Part shown: positions 1-7,292 of the stretch, in pieces | How positions within the stretch are numbered: position 1 is the first letter of the stretch | Layout of the letters: each line of letters starts with the position of its first letter | NCBI GenBank assembly: GCA_963844395.1 | Contig: CAWJNX010000001.1 | Span: 496,001 to 560,000, forward strand | Source: VRUE01 sp963844395 | Lineage (GTDB): Bacteria; Actinomycetota; Thermoleophilia; Solirubrobacterales; 70-9 | Direction of reading: 5' to 3' | DNA: 64,000 nucleotides | Notes under the pieces: generated by a model | What the model saw: only the letters and a program-made list of their open reading frames with translations | Database searches by the model: none | Told to the model about the DNA's origin: nothing | Position numbers and translations under genes: made by a program

Positions 1-515
1 ACCTCCTCCCAGAGGGCGGCGTTGCACAGGGCCTCCTCGACCGTCGCGTCGAGATCGTCCGTGCGGTTGAGGATGCGAGGACCGAAGGCGACGTTGTCGT
101 AGATCGACTTCGGGAAGGGGTTCGGTTTCTGGAAGACCATGCCGATCAGCTTGCGGACCTGGACCGGATCGACGTTCGCTCCGTAGAGGTCCTCGCCGTG
201 GTAGAGCAGCTCGCCGCGCACCTCGGCGGTGGGGATCAGGTCGTTCATCCGGTTGAGGCAGCGCAGCAGGGTGCTCTTGCCGCAGCCCGAGGGCCCGATC
301 AGGGCGGTGACGTCGTTGCGGTGGATGTCCATCGAGATGTCCTTGACCGCCGCCACGCCGCTGTAGTTGACGCCGACGCCCTTCATCTCGAAGACCGTCT
401 CCCGCTTGCCGGAGCCGCTGCGGAACTCCTCCGGGCGCACGGCGATCGCCGCCCGCTCTGCGGCCGCCTCGCGGGTCGCCCGCCCCGACTGCGATCTGTC
501 TCTCTCCCTCGCCAT
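1..515 (-). CDS. pstB: Phosphate ABC transporter ATPase PstB, C-terminus cut by window edge
   Basis: ATPase of the PstSCAB high-affinity phosphate importer, acting on the cytoplasmic face of the PstC-PstA channel. Only the first 171 codons are present. A charged N-terminal extension of about 40 residues precedes the ABC domain. Walker A GPSGCGKST sits at about residues 74-82 and the Q-loop reads MVFQKPNPFP. The start is ATG at 515, 22 bases after the pstA stop, so it is the last visible gene of a pstS-C-A-B operon. The signature motif and Walker B lie outside the window. phoU, which often follows, cannot be judged. Family assignment is secure. Confidence 0.95.
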   Translation of the reverse strand, partial: MARERDRSQSGRATREAAAERAAIAVRPEEFRSGSGKRETVFEMKGVGVNYSGVAAVKDISMDIHRNDVTALIGPSGCGKSTLLRCLNRMNDLIPTAEVRGELLYHGEDLYGANVDPVQVRKLIGMVFQKPNPFPKSIYDNVAFGPRILNRTDDLDATVEEALCNAALWEE

Positions 516-537
516 TCCGTTTCTCACCCTAGTCCAC

Positions 538-1476
538 CTACCACCTTTGCTCGTAACGATTCCGTAGCCAGATCGCGAACGAGTTCATCGCCAGAAGGAC
601 GACCAGCATCACGATGATCCCGGCCGCCGCCAGCGTCCGGAACTCCTCCTTGGACTCCACCGCGTAGTCGAAGATTTGCACCGGCATCGCCGAGTAGCCG
701 GAAAAGGGGGTCGGATCGAAGGTGACGAAGACGGTCGCGCCGACCAGCAGCAGCGGCGCCGTCTCGCCCAGCGCCCGTGAGACCGCGAGGATCACCCCGG
801 TCGCGATTCCCGGAATCGAAGCAGGCAGCACCTGACGACGGATCGTCTGCCATTTGGTGGCGCCCAGCGCCAGCGATCCCTGCCTGATCGAATCGGGCAC
901 CGCCCGGATCGCCTCGCGGGCGGCGATGATCACCATCGGCAGCACCAGCAGCGCCAGGGTCAGTGAGCCAGCCACGAGGATGAGACCGAGGTCGAGCGGG
1001 CCGCGCACGATGAAGGCGAGGCCGAGGATGCCGTAGATGATCGACGGGACGGCGGCGAGGTTCTGGATGTTGACCTCGATCAGCCTGTTCCACCAGCGCG
1101 TCTTATCGGCGTACTCCTCGAGGTAGAGCGCAGCCCCGATCCCGACCGGGACGACGAAGAGGAGCACCCCGGCGATCAGCTGCAGCGAGCCGAGGATCGC
1201 CGTCCGGAAACCGGCTTTCTCCGGGGAGATGGTCGAGGGAGGGTTGGTCAGGAGGTCGAGGCTGAGCGCCGACGACCCCTTGGCAAAGGCCTGGATCAGC
1301 AGCGCGAGCAGGCCGGCTAGGGCGATCAGGACCGCCAGCAGGAGCAGGCTGGCGAAGACCGCGTTGCGGATCACGTCGCCGCGGGGCTGATCACGCAGCA
1401 TCGCCTGCGTCGTCGCCCTCGCGCCGGCCGTGGCCAGGCGGTTGCGCGGCGCTGCCGCTCCCGGCCCGGCAATCAC
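538..1476 (-). CDS. pstA: Phosphate ABC transporter permease PstA
   Basis: Inner-membrane permease that forms the phosphate channel with PstC. The 312-residue product has a hydrophilic N-terminus of about 35 residues, a first membrane segment (FASLLLLAVLIALAGLLALL), and further segments in the usual binding-protein-dependent permease pattern. The EAA-like cytoplasmic loop reads REAIRAVPDSIRQGSLALGATKWQ, the contact site for PstB. The ATG start overlaps the pstC stop by 4 bases (ATGA), which implies translational coupling. Length and motifs are normal for the family. Confidence 0.95.
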   Translation of the reverse strand: MIAGPGAAAPRNRLATAGARATTQAMLRDQPRGDVIRNAVFASLLLLAVLIALAGLLALLIQAFAKGSSALSLDLLTNPPSTISPEKAGFRTAILGSLQLIAGVLLFVVPVGIGAALYLEEYADKTRWWNRLIEVNIQNLAAVPSIIYGILGLAFIVRGPLDLGLILVAGSLTLALLVLPMVIIAAREAIRAVPDSIRQGSLALGATKWQTIRRQVLPASIPGIATGVILAVSRALGETAPLLLVGATVFVTFDPTPFSGYSAMPVQIFDYAVESKEEFRTLAAAGIIVMLVVLLAMNSFAIWLRNRYEQRW

Positions 1477-2390
1477 TCGTAGACCTCGCGGTACCTGCGG
1501 ACGAGGCGAATGCTGATCATGTTCATAAGCAGCGTGATCGCGAAAAGCAGGGCGCCTACCGCGAAGACCGATTTGTAGTCGATCGATCCGGTCGAGATGT
1601 CGCCGGTCGCGGTGACGCCGATGTAGGCGGTCATCGTCTGGATCGACTCGACCGGGTTGAGGGTGAAGTTGGGGGTGGAACCGGCCGCCAAGAGGACGAT
1701 CATCGTCTCGCCGACCGCGCGCGAGATCGCCAGCACGATCGAGGCGACGATGCCCGAGAGCGCCGCCGGGAAGATGACACGGGTCGCAACCTTCAGCTTC
1801 GTCGCCCCCATCGCGTAGGCGCCCTCGCGGAGGCCGTTGGGCACCGCCGCCATCGCATCCTCGGAGATCGAGGCGATGATCGGCACGACCATCAGACCCA
1901 CACCGAGGCCGGCGGCCAGTGCCAGGAACGGCTTGCCGGCGGCGCCGCCGAGGAAGTCCCCTGGCCAGAGCGGCACGATGATCTCGGGCGCGATGAAGGT
2001 GACCGCGAAGAAGCCGATCGCCACCGTCGGGATGCCGGCGAGGATCTCGAGCACCGGCTTCAGCGTCCTGCGCACCCGGGGGGCGGCGTACTCGCTCAGG
2101 TAGATCGCCGCGCCGAGCCCGATCGGGATCGCGAACAGCATCCCCCAGAGCGCCACATTGAAGGTGCCGGCGACGATCGCCAGCACGCCGAAGCTGGGCG
2201 GCTCGAACTGCGGCGTCCAGTCGATTCCGAAGAAGAACTCGCTGGCCGGGACGATCTCGAAGAAGCCGATCATCGGCCCCAGCAGCGAGATGACGATCGC
2301 GGTGGTCGTCAGGACCGAGAGGATGCCGCAGAGGGCGAGAAGGCCATGAATGACCTTCTCGCCATAGCGGTGGTTGGGAGCTTCGAGCAC
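1473..2390 (-). CDS. pstC: Phosphate ABC transporter permease PstC
   Basis: Second channel subunit of the phosphate importer. The 305-residue product starts at a GTG that shares one base with the pstS stop codon (TAGTG). It has about six membrane segments. The EAA loop, PNGLREGAYAMGATKLKVATRV, lies near residue 180, and SRAVGETMIVLLAAG follows it, as is typical of PstC. The one-base overlap with pstS is repeated exactly in the second pst operon, so the two operons share an ancestral layout. Confidence 0.95.
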   Translation of the reverse strand: MLEAPNHRYGEKVIHGLLALCGILSVLTTTAIVISLLGPMIGFFEIVPASEFFFGIDWTPQFEPPSFGVLAIVAGTFNVALWGMLFAIPIGLGAAIYLSEYAAPRVRRTLKPVLEILAGIPTVAIGFFAVTFIAPEIIVPLWPGDFLGGAAGKPFLALAAGLGVGLMVVPIIASISEDAMAAVPNGLREGAYAMGATKLKVATRVIFPAALSGIVASIVLAISRAVGETMIVLLAAGSTPNFTLNPVESIQTMTAYIGVTATGDISTGSIDYKSVFAVGALLFAITLLMNMISIRLVRRYREVYE

Positions 2391-3343
2391 TAGCCGAGCT
2401 TGGCCGCCACGCTCTTGGACTGCTGGAGCTGTTCGTCGGTCAGCGGGATGAAGCCGACCGCTTCGGCGACGCCATTGACGTTGTCGAGGTAGTAGTCGAC
2501 GAACGCCTTCACCTCGGGCTTCTTCAGCGCCTCGGCGCTCGGGTAGATCAGCAGCGGCCGGCTGAGCGGCACGTATTCGTCGTTCTGGGCGGTTTCCGCC
2601 GAGGGAGCGACACAGCCTTTGCCGCCGTCAACCTCGAGCGCCTTCAGCGTGTCTTCGTTCTCCTGGAAGAAGGAGAAGCCGAAGTAGCCCATGCCGCCCG
2701 GTGAGCCCTGGACGCCGGTGACGGTGGCGTTGTCGTTCTCGCCGACGTTGTTGTAGTCCTTGCGCGAGGCGCCCTCCTCACCGTTGATTTCCTCGGTGAA
2801 GTAGTCGAACGTGCCGGAGTCGGTGCCGGGGCCGAAGAGCTGCAGGTCCTCATCGAATTCATCTTTGAGGCCGGGGATCTGGCTCCAGCTGGAAAGCTCG
2901 GAGTCGGGGCCCCAGACAGCGCTCAATTGGTTGACCGTAAGACAGCTGACCGGGTTGTCGGGATTGACGACCACGGTGAGCGCATCGGTCGCGACGCGAA
3001 CCTCCTCGTTGACCACGCCGTTCTTCTTGCACGCCGCGACCTCTTCGGGCTCGATCGCCCGCGAGGCGTCGGAGATGTCGGTCTCGCCGGCGCAGAATTT
3101 TTCGAAACCGCCGCCGGTGCCGGAGGTGCCGACCGTCACGTTGACGCCCGAGTTCTCTGCTTCGAATTCCTCGGCGACCGCCTCGGTCAGGGGCGCAACC
3201 GTGCTCGATCCGTCGATGCGGATCGATCCCGAGAGGTCGCCGCCACCGTCAGCGGTCGATTCGTCGTCCTCTCCGCATGCCGCCACGCCGAATGCGAGGA
3301 CGCAAGCGGAGGCGATGACCATGAGCCACTTAGAGCTTTTCAC
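2390..3343 (-). CDS. pstS: Periplasmic/lipoprotein phosphate-binding protein PstS
   Basis: Substrate-binding lipoprotein delivering phosphate to PstCA. The signal peptide MKSSKWLMVIASACVLAFGVAAC ends in a lipobox (GVAAC), so the mature protein is probably lipid-anchored at Cys23. Phosphate-binding signatures are visible: IDGSSTVAPLTEA near residue 43, GTSGTGGGFEKFC, SDASR, and FGPGTDSGTFDYF. Length (317 aa) is normal. It is the first gene of the operon. A two-unit Pho-box-like direct repeat lies about 110 bases upstream, against the end of the regulator gene, which suggests phosphate-starvation control. Confidence 0.95.
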   Translation of the reverse strand: MKSSKWLMVIASACVLAFGVAACGEDDESTADGGGDLSGSIRIDGSSTVAPLTEAVAEEFEAENSGVNVTVGTSGTGGGFEKFCAGETDISDASRAIEPEEVAACKKNGVVNEEVRVATDALTVVVNPDNPVSCLTVNQLSAVWGPDSELSSWSQIPGLKDEFDEDLQLFGPGTDSGTFDYFTEEINGEEGASRKDYNNVGENDNATVTGVQGSPGGMGYFGFSFFQENEDTLKALEVDGGKGCVAPSAETAQNDEYVPLSRPLLIYPSAEALKKPEVKAFVDYYLDNVNGVAEAVGFIPLTDEQLQQSKSVAAKLG

Positions 3344-3449
3344 TCTTTCTCCTTCTCGTCTGGTTCAACTCCGGCGGCCAGCCAGGAGGCCAGCCTCGTC
3401 GCCACACTCGCAGCGGCCCTCAGCCAGCTTGTTACTTGGCTGTATCGCG

Positions 3450-3471
3450 GATGTGAAAAAGATGTGAAAGG
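3450..3471 (-). promoter_or_regulatory. Pho-box-like 11-bp direct repeat upstream of pstS
   Basis: On the minus strand two adjacent 11-base units read CCTTTCACATC and TTTTTCACATC. Actinobacterial PhoP boxes are tandem 11-bp repeats with a GTTCACC-like core, so spacing and core fit. The site is in the same orientation as pstS and about 110 bases before its start. Binding is inferred. Confidence 0.5.
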
Positions 3472-3484
3472 CGCAGGCGGTGTG

Positions 3485-4272
3485 TTATCCGGCCGCGACG
3501 CCGCTGGCGACTGGCTCGGGATCCAGCACCGGGCCTCCCAGCGGGGGCTCGATCGCAGTGGCGCCGTCGATCGGCTCGGGCTCGAAGCGGTAGCCGACCC
3601 CGAAGTGGGTGTGGATGTAGCTCCAGCCCGGCGAGAGCTTCTCCAGCTTCTGGCGCAGCTTGCGGATGAAAACGTCGACCGAGCGATCGCCGTGGGCCAT
3701 CGCGTAGCCCCAGACCCGCTGGTAGATCGCCTCCCGCTCGAGCACCTGGCCGCGCGCGTCGGAAAGGAGCTGCAGCAGCTCGAACTCGCGACGGGTGAGG
3801 TCGAGGCTGCTGGCGCCGACGAAGGCCTGGAAGCGGTCGGAGCGGATCTCCAGCTCGCCGGCCATGACCGGGCCGGCTTCGGCCTGCGGACGGGCGCGGC
3901 GACGCCGGCGCGAGACCGCTTCGATCCGGGCTATCGCCTCTTCCGGATGGCAGGGCTTGGCGATCCAGTCGTCCACCCCGAGGCGCAGCCCGCGGACCCG
4001 CTGCGCGACCGTCGAGCGGCCGGAACAGACGATAACGCCCAGGTCCGGCAGCATGCCGCAGACCTGCTCCAGGTAACTCCAGGCGTCTTCGCCGAGGACC
4101 GAGGGATCGACCAGCAGGGCGTTCAGCTTCATCGAGACCAGGTCCTCGGGCGGGATCGCCCCCCCAGGGTGCGCTGCTGCCAGCCGGCCGCTTCCGTGCG
4201 CTTGGCCAACACGGTCACGAAGCCGCTGTCGTCGTCGATTACCGCGAGCCTTATGGTCTGCTGTGGATTCAC
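3485..4272 (-). CDS. PhoB/PhoP-type response regulator (one frameshift in a G run)
   Basis: OmpR/PhoB-family regulator, probably of the phosphate regulon. Reading from GTG at 4272 gives the receiver start NPQQTIRLAVIDDDSG with the acidic pocket. The phosphate-accepting Asp is in ALLVDPSV and the conserved Lys in WIAKPC. The C-terminal winged helix ends with DRSVDVFIRKLRQKL and YIHTHFGVGYRF, the PhoB recognition-helix and wing pattern. The frame of the first 35 residues does not continue into the rest: a run of seven C at 4159-4165 (G on the coding strand) must be eight to join them. With one base added the protein is about 262 residues, normal for the family. It lies between pstS and uppP with two Pho-box-like arrays upstream. 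No sensor kinase gene is adjacent. Confidence 0.85.
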
Positions 4273-4330
4273 GGTGGGGGCGGGGCGATTGTATGGCCTG
4301 CGTCCGTCGGACGGGCATTCGAAACTCCTG

Positions 4331-4352
4331 CTTTCACAGGTCCTTCACAAGT
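4331..4352 (+). promoter_or_regulatory. Pho-box-like direct repeat, two units
   Basis: Adjacent 11-base units CTTTCACAGGT and CCTTCACAAGT lie 59-80 bases upstream of the regulator GTG start, on the opposite strand. The core TTCACA and the 11-base phase match the site at 3450-3471. This is a candidate for autoregulation of the response regulator. Function is inferred. Confidence 0.45.
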
Positions 4353-4389
4353 CAATGCGGAATTTGCGGGGCGGTCGAGGCCGGCCTAG

Positions 4390-4433
4390 GTTATCCGGAT
4401 GTTCACCGCAGGTTTATCGAATCTTCACCGCGG
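4390..4433 (+). promoter_or_regulatory. Four-unit Pho-box-like array
   Basis: Four consecutive 11-base units read GTTATCCGGAT, GTTCACCGCAG, GTTTATCGAAT and CTTCACCGCGG. Units 2 and 4 are close to the GTTCACC core known for actinobacterial PhoP boxes. Strong and weak units alternate, as in the arrays before pst2 and the binding-protein operon. It lies between uppP and the response regulator, about 120-160 bases upstream of the latter. Confidence 0.5.
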
Positions 4434-4531
4434 GCCTCCGATACGGCGGCAAGATGCATTCCACGAGACTCCTCTCTCGTCGCAAACGGCCCGCCTGCCC
4501 CGGGCCGTTTGCATTTCTCCCGGTCGCTCTC

Positions 4532-5368
4532 TCAAACAGGCGCAACCACGCCGCTCCCGACGAGCGCCAGGACGAAAGCCCCAAGGACGATCCGGTAGAC
4601 GATGAAGATCGAGTAGTTGTGGCGCGCGATGTAGCGCAGCAGCCAGGAGACGGCGACGAACGCGACGCAGAAGCTGACAAGGGTTGCGACGATGGTCGGG
4701 CCCCAGCCGACTCCGTTCGCAACCTGGTCGAACTCGGCAATCGTCTGCAGGATCGCGGCGCCGGTCAGCGCGGGGATCGATAGGAAGAACGACAGACGGG
4801 TCACGGCGACGCGGTCGATCTCGCGCAATAGCCCAGCGGACATCGTCGCCCCGGAGCGTGAGACACCCGGAACGAGCGCCAAGCACTGGACGATGCCGAT
4901 GATCAGCGTGTCCCGCCAGGTGATGTCGGACTCGTGTCGCCGCTGCGTTGCCCGACTGTCGGCGAACCACATGACCCCGCTCCAAAGCACCAAAGCCCCG
5001 CCTACGAACCAGAGGCTTCGCAGCGTCGTCTCGATCTCGTCCTTGAAGGAAAGGCCGACGATCACAATCGGGATCGATCCGAGAATCACGGCCCAGGCGA
5101 AGCGGTAGTCGCCGACATGGCGATGCGCCGGGTTCCTCAGTCCCCGCACCCAGGCGACCGACAGCTTGACGATGTCGCGGCGCAGGAAGAGCAGCGTGGC
5201 GGCGACGGCGCCGACCTGGACGATTGCCGTGAAGGCGGTGATGTCGGGGTCGTCGGTCGAGTAGCCGAGCAACCGCTCGAGGATCGTCAGGTGGCCGGTG
5301 CTGGAGATCGGCAGGAACTCGGTGAACCCCTCGACCGCGCCGAGAAGGATGGCTTCCCACCAGTCCAT
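4532..5368 (-). CDS. uppP: Undecaprenyl-diphosphatase UppP/BacA
   Basis: Integral membrane phosphatase that recycles undecaprenyl diphosphate to the monophosphate carrier for cell-wall synthesis and gives basal bacitracin tolerance. The first family motif is EGFTEFLPISSTGHL, near residues 13-27, and the second is LVPGVSRSGATM, near residue 165. About eight membrane segments are visible in 278 residues, the normal size. An upstream in-frame start exists, but MDWWEAILLGAVEG at 5368 is the family N-terminus and the extra residues are encoded by the palindromic repeat region. Phosphate release makes its position beside pst genes plausible but not specific. Confidence 0.93.
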   Translation of the reverse strand: MDWWEAILLGAVEGFTEFLPISSTGHLTILERLLGYSTDDPDITAFTAIVQVGAVAATLLFLRRDIVKLSVAWVRGLRNPAHRHVGDYRFAWAVILGSIPIVIVGLSFKDEIETTLRSLWFVGGALVLWSGVMWFADSRATQRRHESDITWRDTLIIGIVQCLALVPGVSRSGATMSAGLLREIDRVAVTRLSFFLSIPALTGAAILQTIAEFDQVANGVGWGPTIVATLVSFCVAFVAVSWLLRYIARHNYSIFIVYRIVLGAFVLALVGSGVVAPV

Positions 5369-5388
5369 GGCGGCGCATCCTAGGCAGA

Positions 5389-5438
5389 GAACCGGGTGTC
5401 CCCGCCCGACGCAAGTACCGGGTGTCCCCCCGACGAAC
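5389..5438. repeat. Two extra left half-arms of the 104-bp palindromic element
   Basis: ACCGGGTGTCCCC recurs at about 5391 and 5417, then a third time inside the complete element starting at 5441. The spacing is about 26-31 bases and each copy is followed by a GAC/GAA-rich spacer. These look like truncated left arms stacked before the full copy, as expected from slippage or repeated insertion. No right arm accompanies them. Confidence 0.6.
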
Positions 5439-5440
5439 AA

Positions 5441-5544
5441 CGCAAGGACCGGGTGTCCCCCCGACGGAACCCGCGACGGTCCGGCTGCAGGGCTCAGTGC
5501 TCAGTGGCTCACAAGTTCCTCTGGGGGGACACCCGGTCCTTGCG
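5441..5544. repeat. 104-bp palindromic element, copy A
   Basis: The ends form a perfect 22-bp inverted repeat: the left arm runs 5441-5462 (CGCAAGGACCGGGTGT then six C) and the right arm 5523-5544. A second GGAAC/GTTCC pair lies inside, and the asymmetric core contains GGTCCGGCTGCAGGGCTCAG and GTGGCTCACAAG. Copies B (28777-28880) and C (53824-53926, inverted) share arms, core and length. It sits in the divergent space between uppP and a small membrane protein. No coding capacity. Transcribed, it would fold into a long hairpin. Confidence 0.8.
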
Positions 5545-5557
5545 ATAGATTTCCTCC

Positions 5558-5815
5558 GTGACTTGGCCCTCGCGCGCTCGCCGCATTACCGCTGCTGTGA
5601 TGACGATGTTGGCGATGCTGCTGTTGAGCGCTCCGGTCGCGCTGGCGGAGAATGGCGAGGGGCTGGCGGGGCGGGTGACGGACAAGACGGTGACCTTCTT
5701 CTGCTTCGGCGTGATCGCCTTCTTTGCGATCCTCGTCATCGTCCTATCGCTGCTCCAGGGCCGGCTCGAGAAGCGCAAGGAACAGCGCCGCTACGACCTC
5801 GAGCGCTACGGCTAG
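5558..5815 (+). CDS. Small secreted/membrane protein, one C-terminal membrane segment
   Basis: Unrecognised 85-residue protein. It has a signal-peptide-like N-terminus (AAVMTMLAMLLLSAPVALAEN), a short exported stretch, one membrane helix (VTFFCFGVIAFFAILVIVLSLLQG, about residues 45-68) and a basic cytoplasmic tail, LEKRKEQRRYDLERYG. The chosen start is GTG at 5558; ATG at 5600 would shorten the signal sequence but is possible. It is a lone plus-strand gene that starts 14 bases after palindromic copy A and ends 6 bases before the convergent pst2 operon. Function unknown. Confidence 0.6.
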   Translation: MTWPSRARRITAAVMTMLAMLLLSAPVALAENGEGLAGRVTDKTVTFFCFGVIAFFAILVIVLSLLQGRLEKRKEQRRYDLERYG

Positions 5816-5820
5816 TCCCC

Positions 5821-6942
5821 TCAGCGCTTTAGATCGCCCAGAGCGAGAGTCGCGTCGTCGGCGCCTTTGGTGTGCTCGTCGCTGGCCAGGCCGACGAGGG
5901 TCAGGGTGCCTTCCTCCGCGACCGTCGCGGTTGCCAGGAAGGAATCGCCCGGCTCGAGCTGCCCGGTGTCGATCCGCGGCGGGACCGCGAGGGTGATGTC
6001 CGTGCCGCTCTCGCGGGTATCGTCAGCGGAGAGGAGCAGCTGGGAGGTCTCTGGGAGGACGGCGGTGACGATGCCGGCCAGGTCGACGTAGGTGGCCGGC
6101 TCGCTCGCTTCGACCTCGATTTGGCGCTGCCGGAGGCTCGCGGCAGGGACGGGTCCGCCGGCTGCTGACGGGTTCTCGATTGCGGCCATCACATCGACGT
6201 AGTGGCCCAGCACCGGCAGCGGTGCCAGCGCGCCGCTCGGATCGGGCTCGACCTGTACCAGGATCGAGGCGCCGCGGCCGGAGACGGTGTAGGCGGGGGT
6301 GGCGGGATCGGGATCGACGAAGGTGACGACGCCCCTGAAACCGACCTGAACGGCTTTGCCGGACCGTTCGGGCGCGTCGGTCTCGGCGAAGGTGCCGTTG
6401 GCGAGGCGGCGAACCGCGACCTTCAGCTTGGTGCCGGGAAGTGGCAGCTTGCGAGCATGCACTGGCACGAGTTCTCCTCCCTTAATCGCCAGCGCATAGC
6501 TGCCGGCGGCGGGGTTGACGTGGACGACGACGCCCTTCAGCTCGGTCTCGTCATCCTCCGTGGGTTCCTTGGACGTGGGCGGGACCGGTGCCGGCGAGGG
6601 CTCAGGAACGGGCGGCTGTTCGGTCGGCGCCGGTCCGGGCGGTGGCGGTGGAAGCGCTGGCAATGCACCGCCTCCGCCCCCCACTCCACTGCTGCCCTGG
6701 CGAGTGGCGGGTGCCGGCAAGCCGTCCGCTTCCTCTTGCGGCCGTGCTTCGGGGTCGCCCTCGGAGCTCGGCATTTCGACGATCTGCGCGGTTCCGGCGA
6801 GGCTCCCTGCCGCGCTCGGCCCGATCGCGACGCCGACGAAGAGGCCGAAGCCGAGCGCCATCGCGCTCAGTGGGGCCGCCCAGCGACGGTCGGTGACGAC
6901 GAGGGCAAAGCCCTGCATGACTAGCTTGATGATGCCGTTCAC
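5821..6942 (-). CDS. Membrane-anchored protein with extracytoplasmic OB-like domains, last gene of pst2 operon
   Basis: Unrecognised 373-residue protein. A short N-terminus (VNGIIKLVMQGFALVVTDRR) leads into one membrane segment at about residues 22-45. A Pro/Gly-rich linker follows (about residues 50-125), then two or three beta-rich segments (ELKGVVVHVNPAAGSYALAI, VQVGFRGVVTFVDPDPATPA, TYVDLAGIVTAVLPETSQLL) that look like repeated small beta-barrel modules. The GTG start at 6942 overlaps the preceding stop by 4 bases (GTGA); the longer in-frame extension upstream is a shadow of the zinc-ribbon genes. Its place in an operon with PstSCAB paralogues suggests a role around that transporter. Confidence 0.7.
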   Translation of the reverse strand: MNGIIKLVMQGFALVVTDRRWAAPLSAMALGFGLFVGVAIGPSAAGSLAGTAQIVEMPSSEGDPEARPQEEADGLPAPATRQGSSGVGGGGGALPALPPPPPGPAPTEQPPVPEPSPAPVPPTSKEPTEDDETELKGVVVHVNPAAGSYALAIKGGELVPVHARKLPLPGTKLKVAVRRLANGTFAETDAPERSGKAVQVGFRGVVTFVDPDPATPAYTVSGRGASILVQVEPDPSGALAPLPVLGHYVDVMAAIENPSAAGGPVPAASLRQRQIEVEASEPATYVDLAGIVTAVLPETSQLLLSADDTRESGTDITLAVPPRIDTGQLEPGDSFLATATVAEEGTLTLVGLASDEHTKGADDATLALGDLKR

Positions 6943-7292
6943 GACGGGGGCGCCACCGTTCCCGGAACCGCCGTCCCCGCAGTCGCGGCCCCCACTCCGG
7001 TGCGCTCCATCAGGTTCGTGCCGCACTGCCGGCAGAAGACCGAGCCGCGCGCATAGAGCGCCCCGCACTGCCCGCAGGCGCCGGCCGCACCGGCCTGGTC
7101 GAGGCGCTGCATCCGCTCCACCTCGGCCAGCTCCGCGTCGACCTCCTGCAGCTTGGCCGCCTGCCGGGTCAGCACGTCGAGCCTGAAGTGGTCGCGTATC
7201 GCCATCTCGTAGGCGAGCCCGCCGAGGTCCCACTGCAGCTCGGTGAGTTGCTCGGCCAGACGGTCGCGGCGCTGCTGCAGATCCTCGCTCAT
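6939..7292 (-). CDS. Coiled-coil zinc-ribbon protein
   Basis: A 117-residue protein without a recognised function. Residues 1-65 are a predicted coiled coil (QQRRDRLAEQLTEL, then AAKLQEVDAELAEVERMQRL). The C-terminal half carries a four-cysteine zinc ribbon, CGQCGALYARGSVFCRQCG (about residues 73-91). No membrane segment, so presumably cytoplasmic. Both neighbours overlap it by 4 bases, so the four accessory genes are translationally coupled to pstB2. An adaptor joining the transporter ATPase to a membrane partner is one possibility; this is inference only. Confidence 0.75.
   Translation of the reverse strand: MSEDLQQRRDRLAEQLTELQWDLGGLAYEMAIRDHFRLDVLTRQAAKLQEVDAELAEVERMQRLDQAGAAGACGQCGALYARGSVFCRQCGTNLMERTGVGAATAGTAVPGTVAPPS

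Noticed and set aside
2927..4783. Plus-strand open frame of 618 codons
   Set aside because: It lies opposite pstS, the response regulator and uppP, whose products are clearly recognisable; the frame's composition is the low-complexity Arg/Ala/Asp type typical of antisense frames in GC-rich DNA.
5389..5544. Possible CRISPR-like array
   Set aside because: The repeats are half-arms of one palindromic element with uneven spacers; only three units, no unique spacers and no cas genes.
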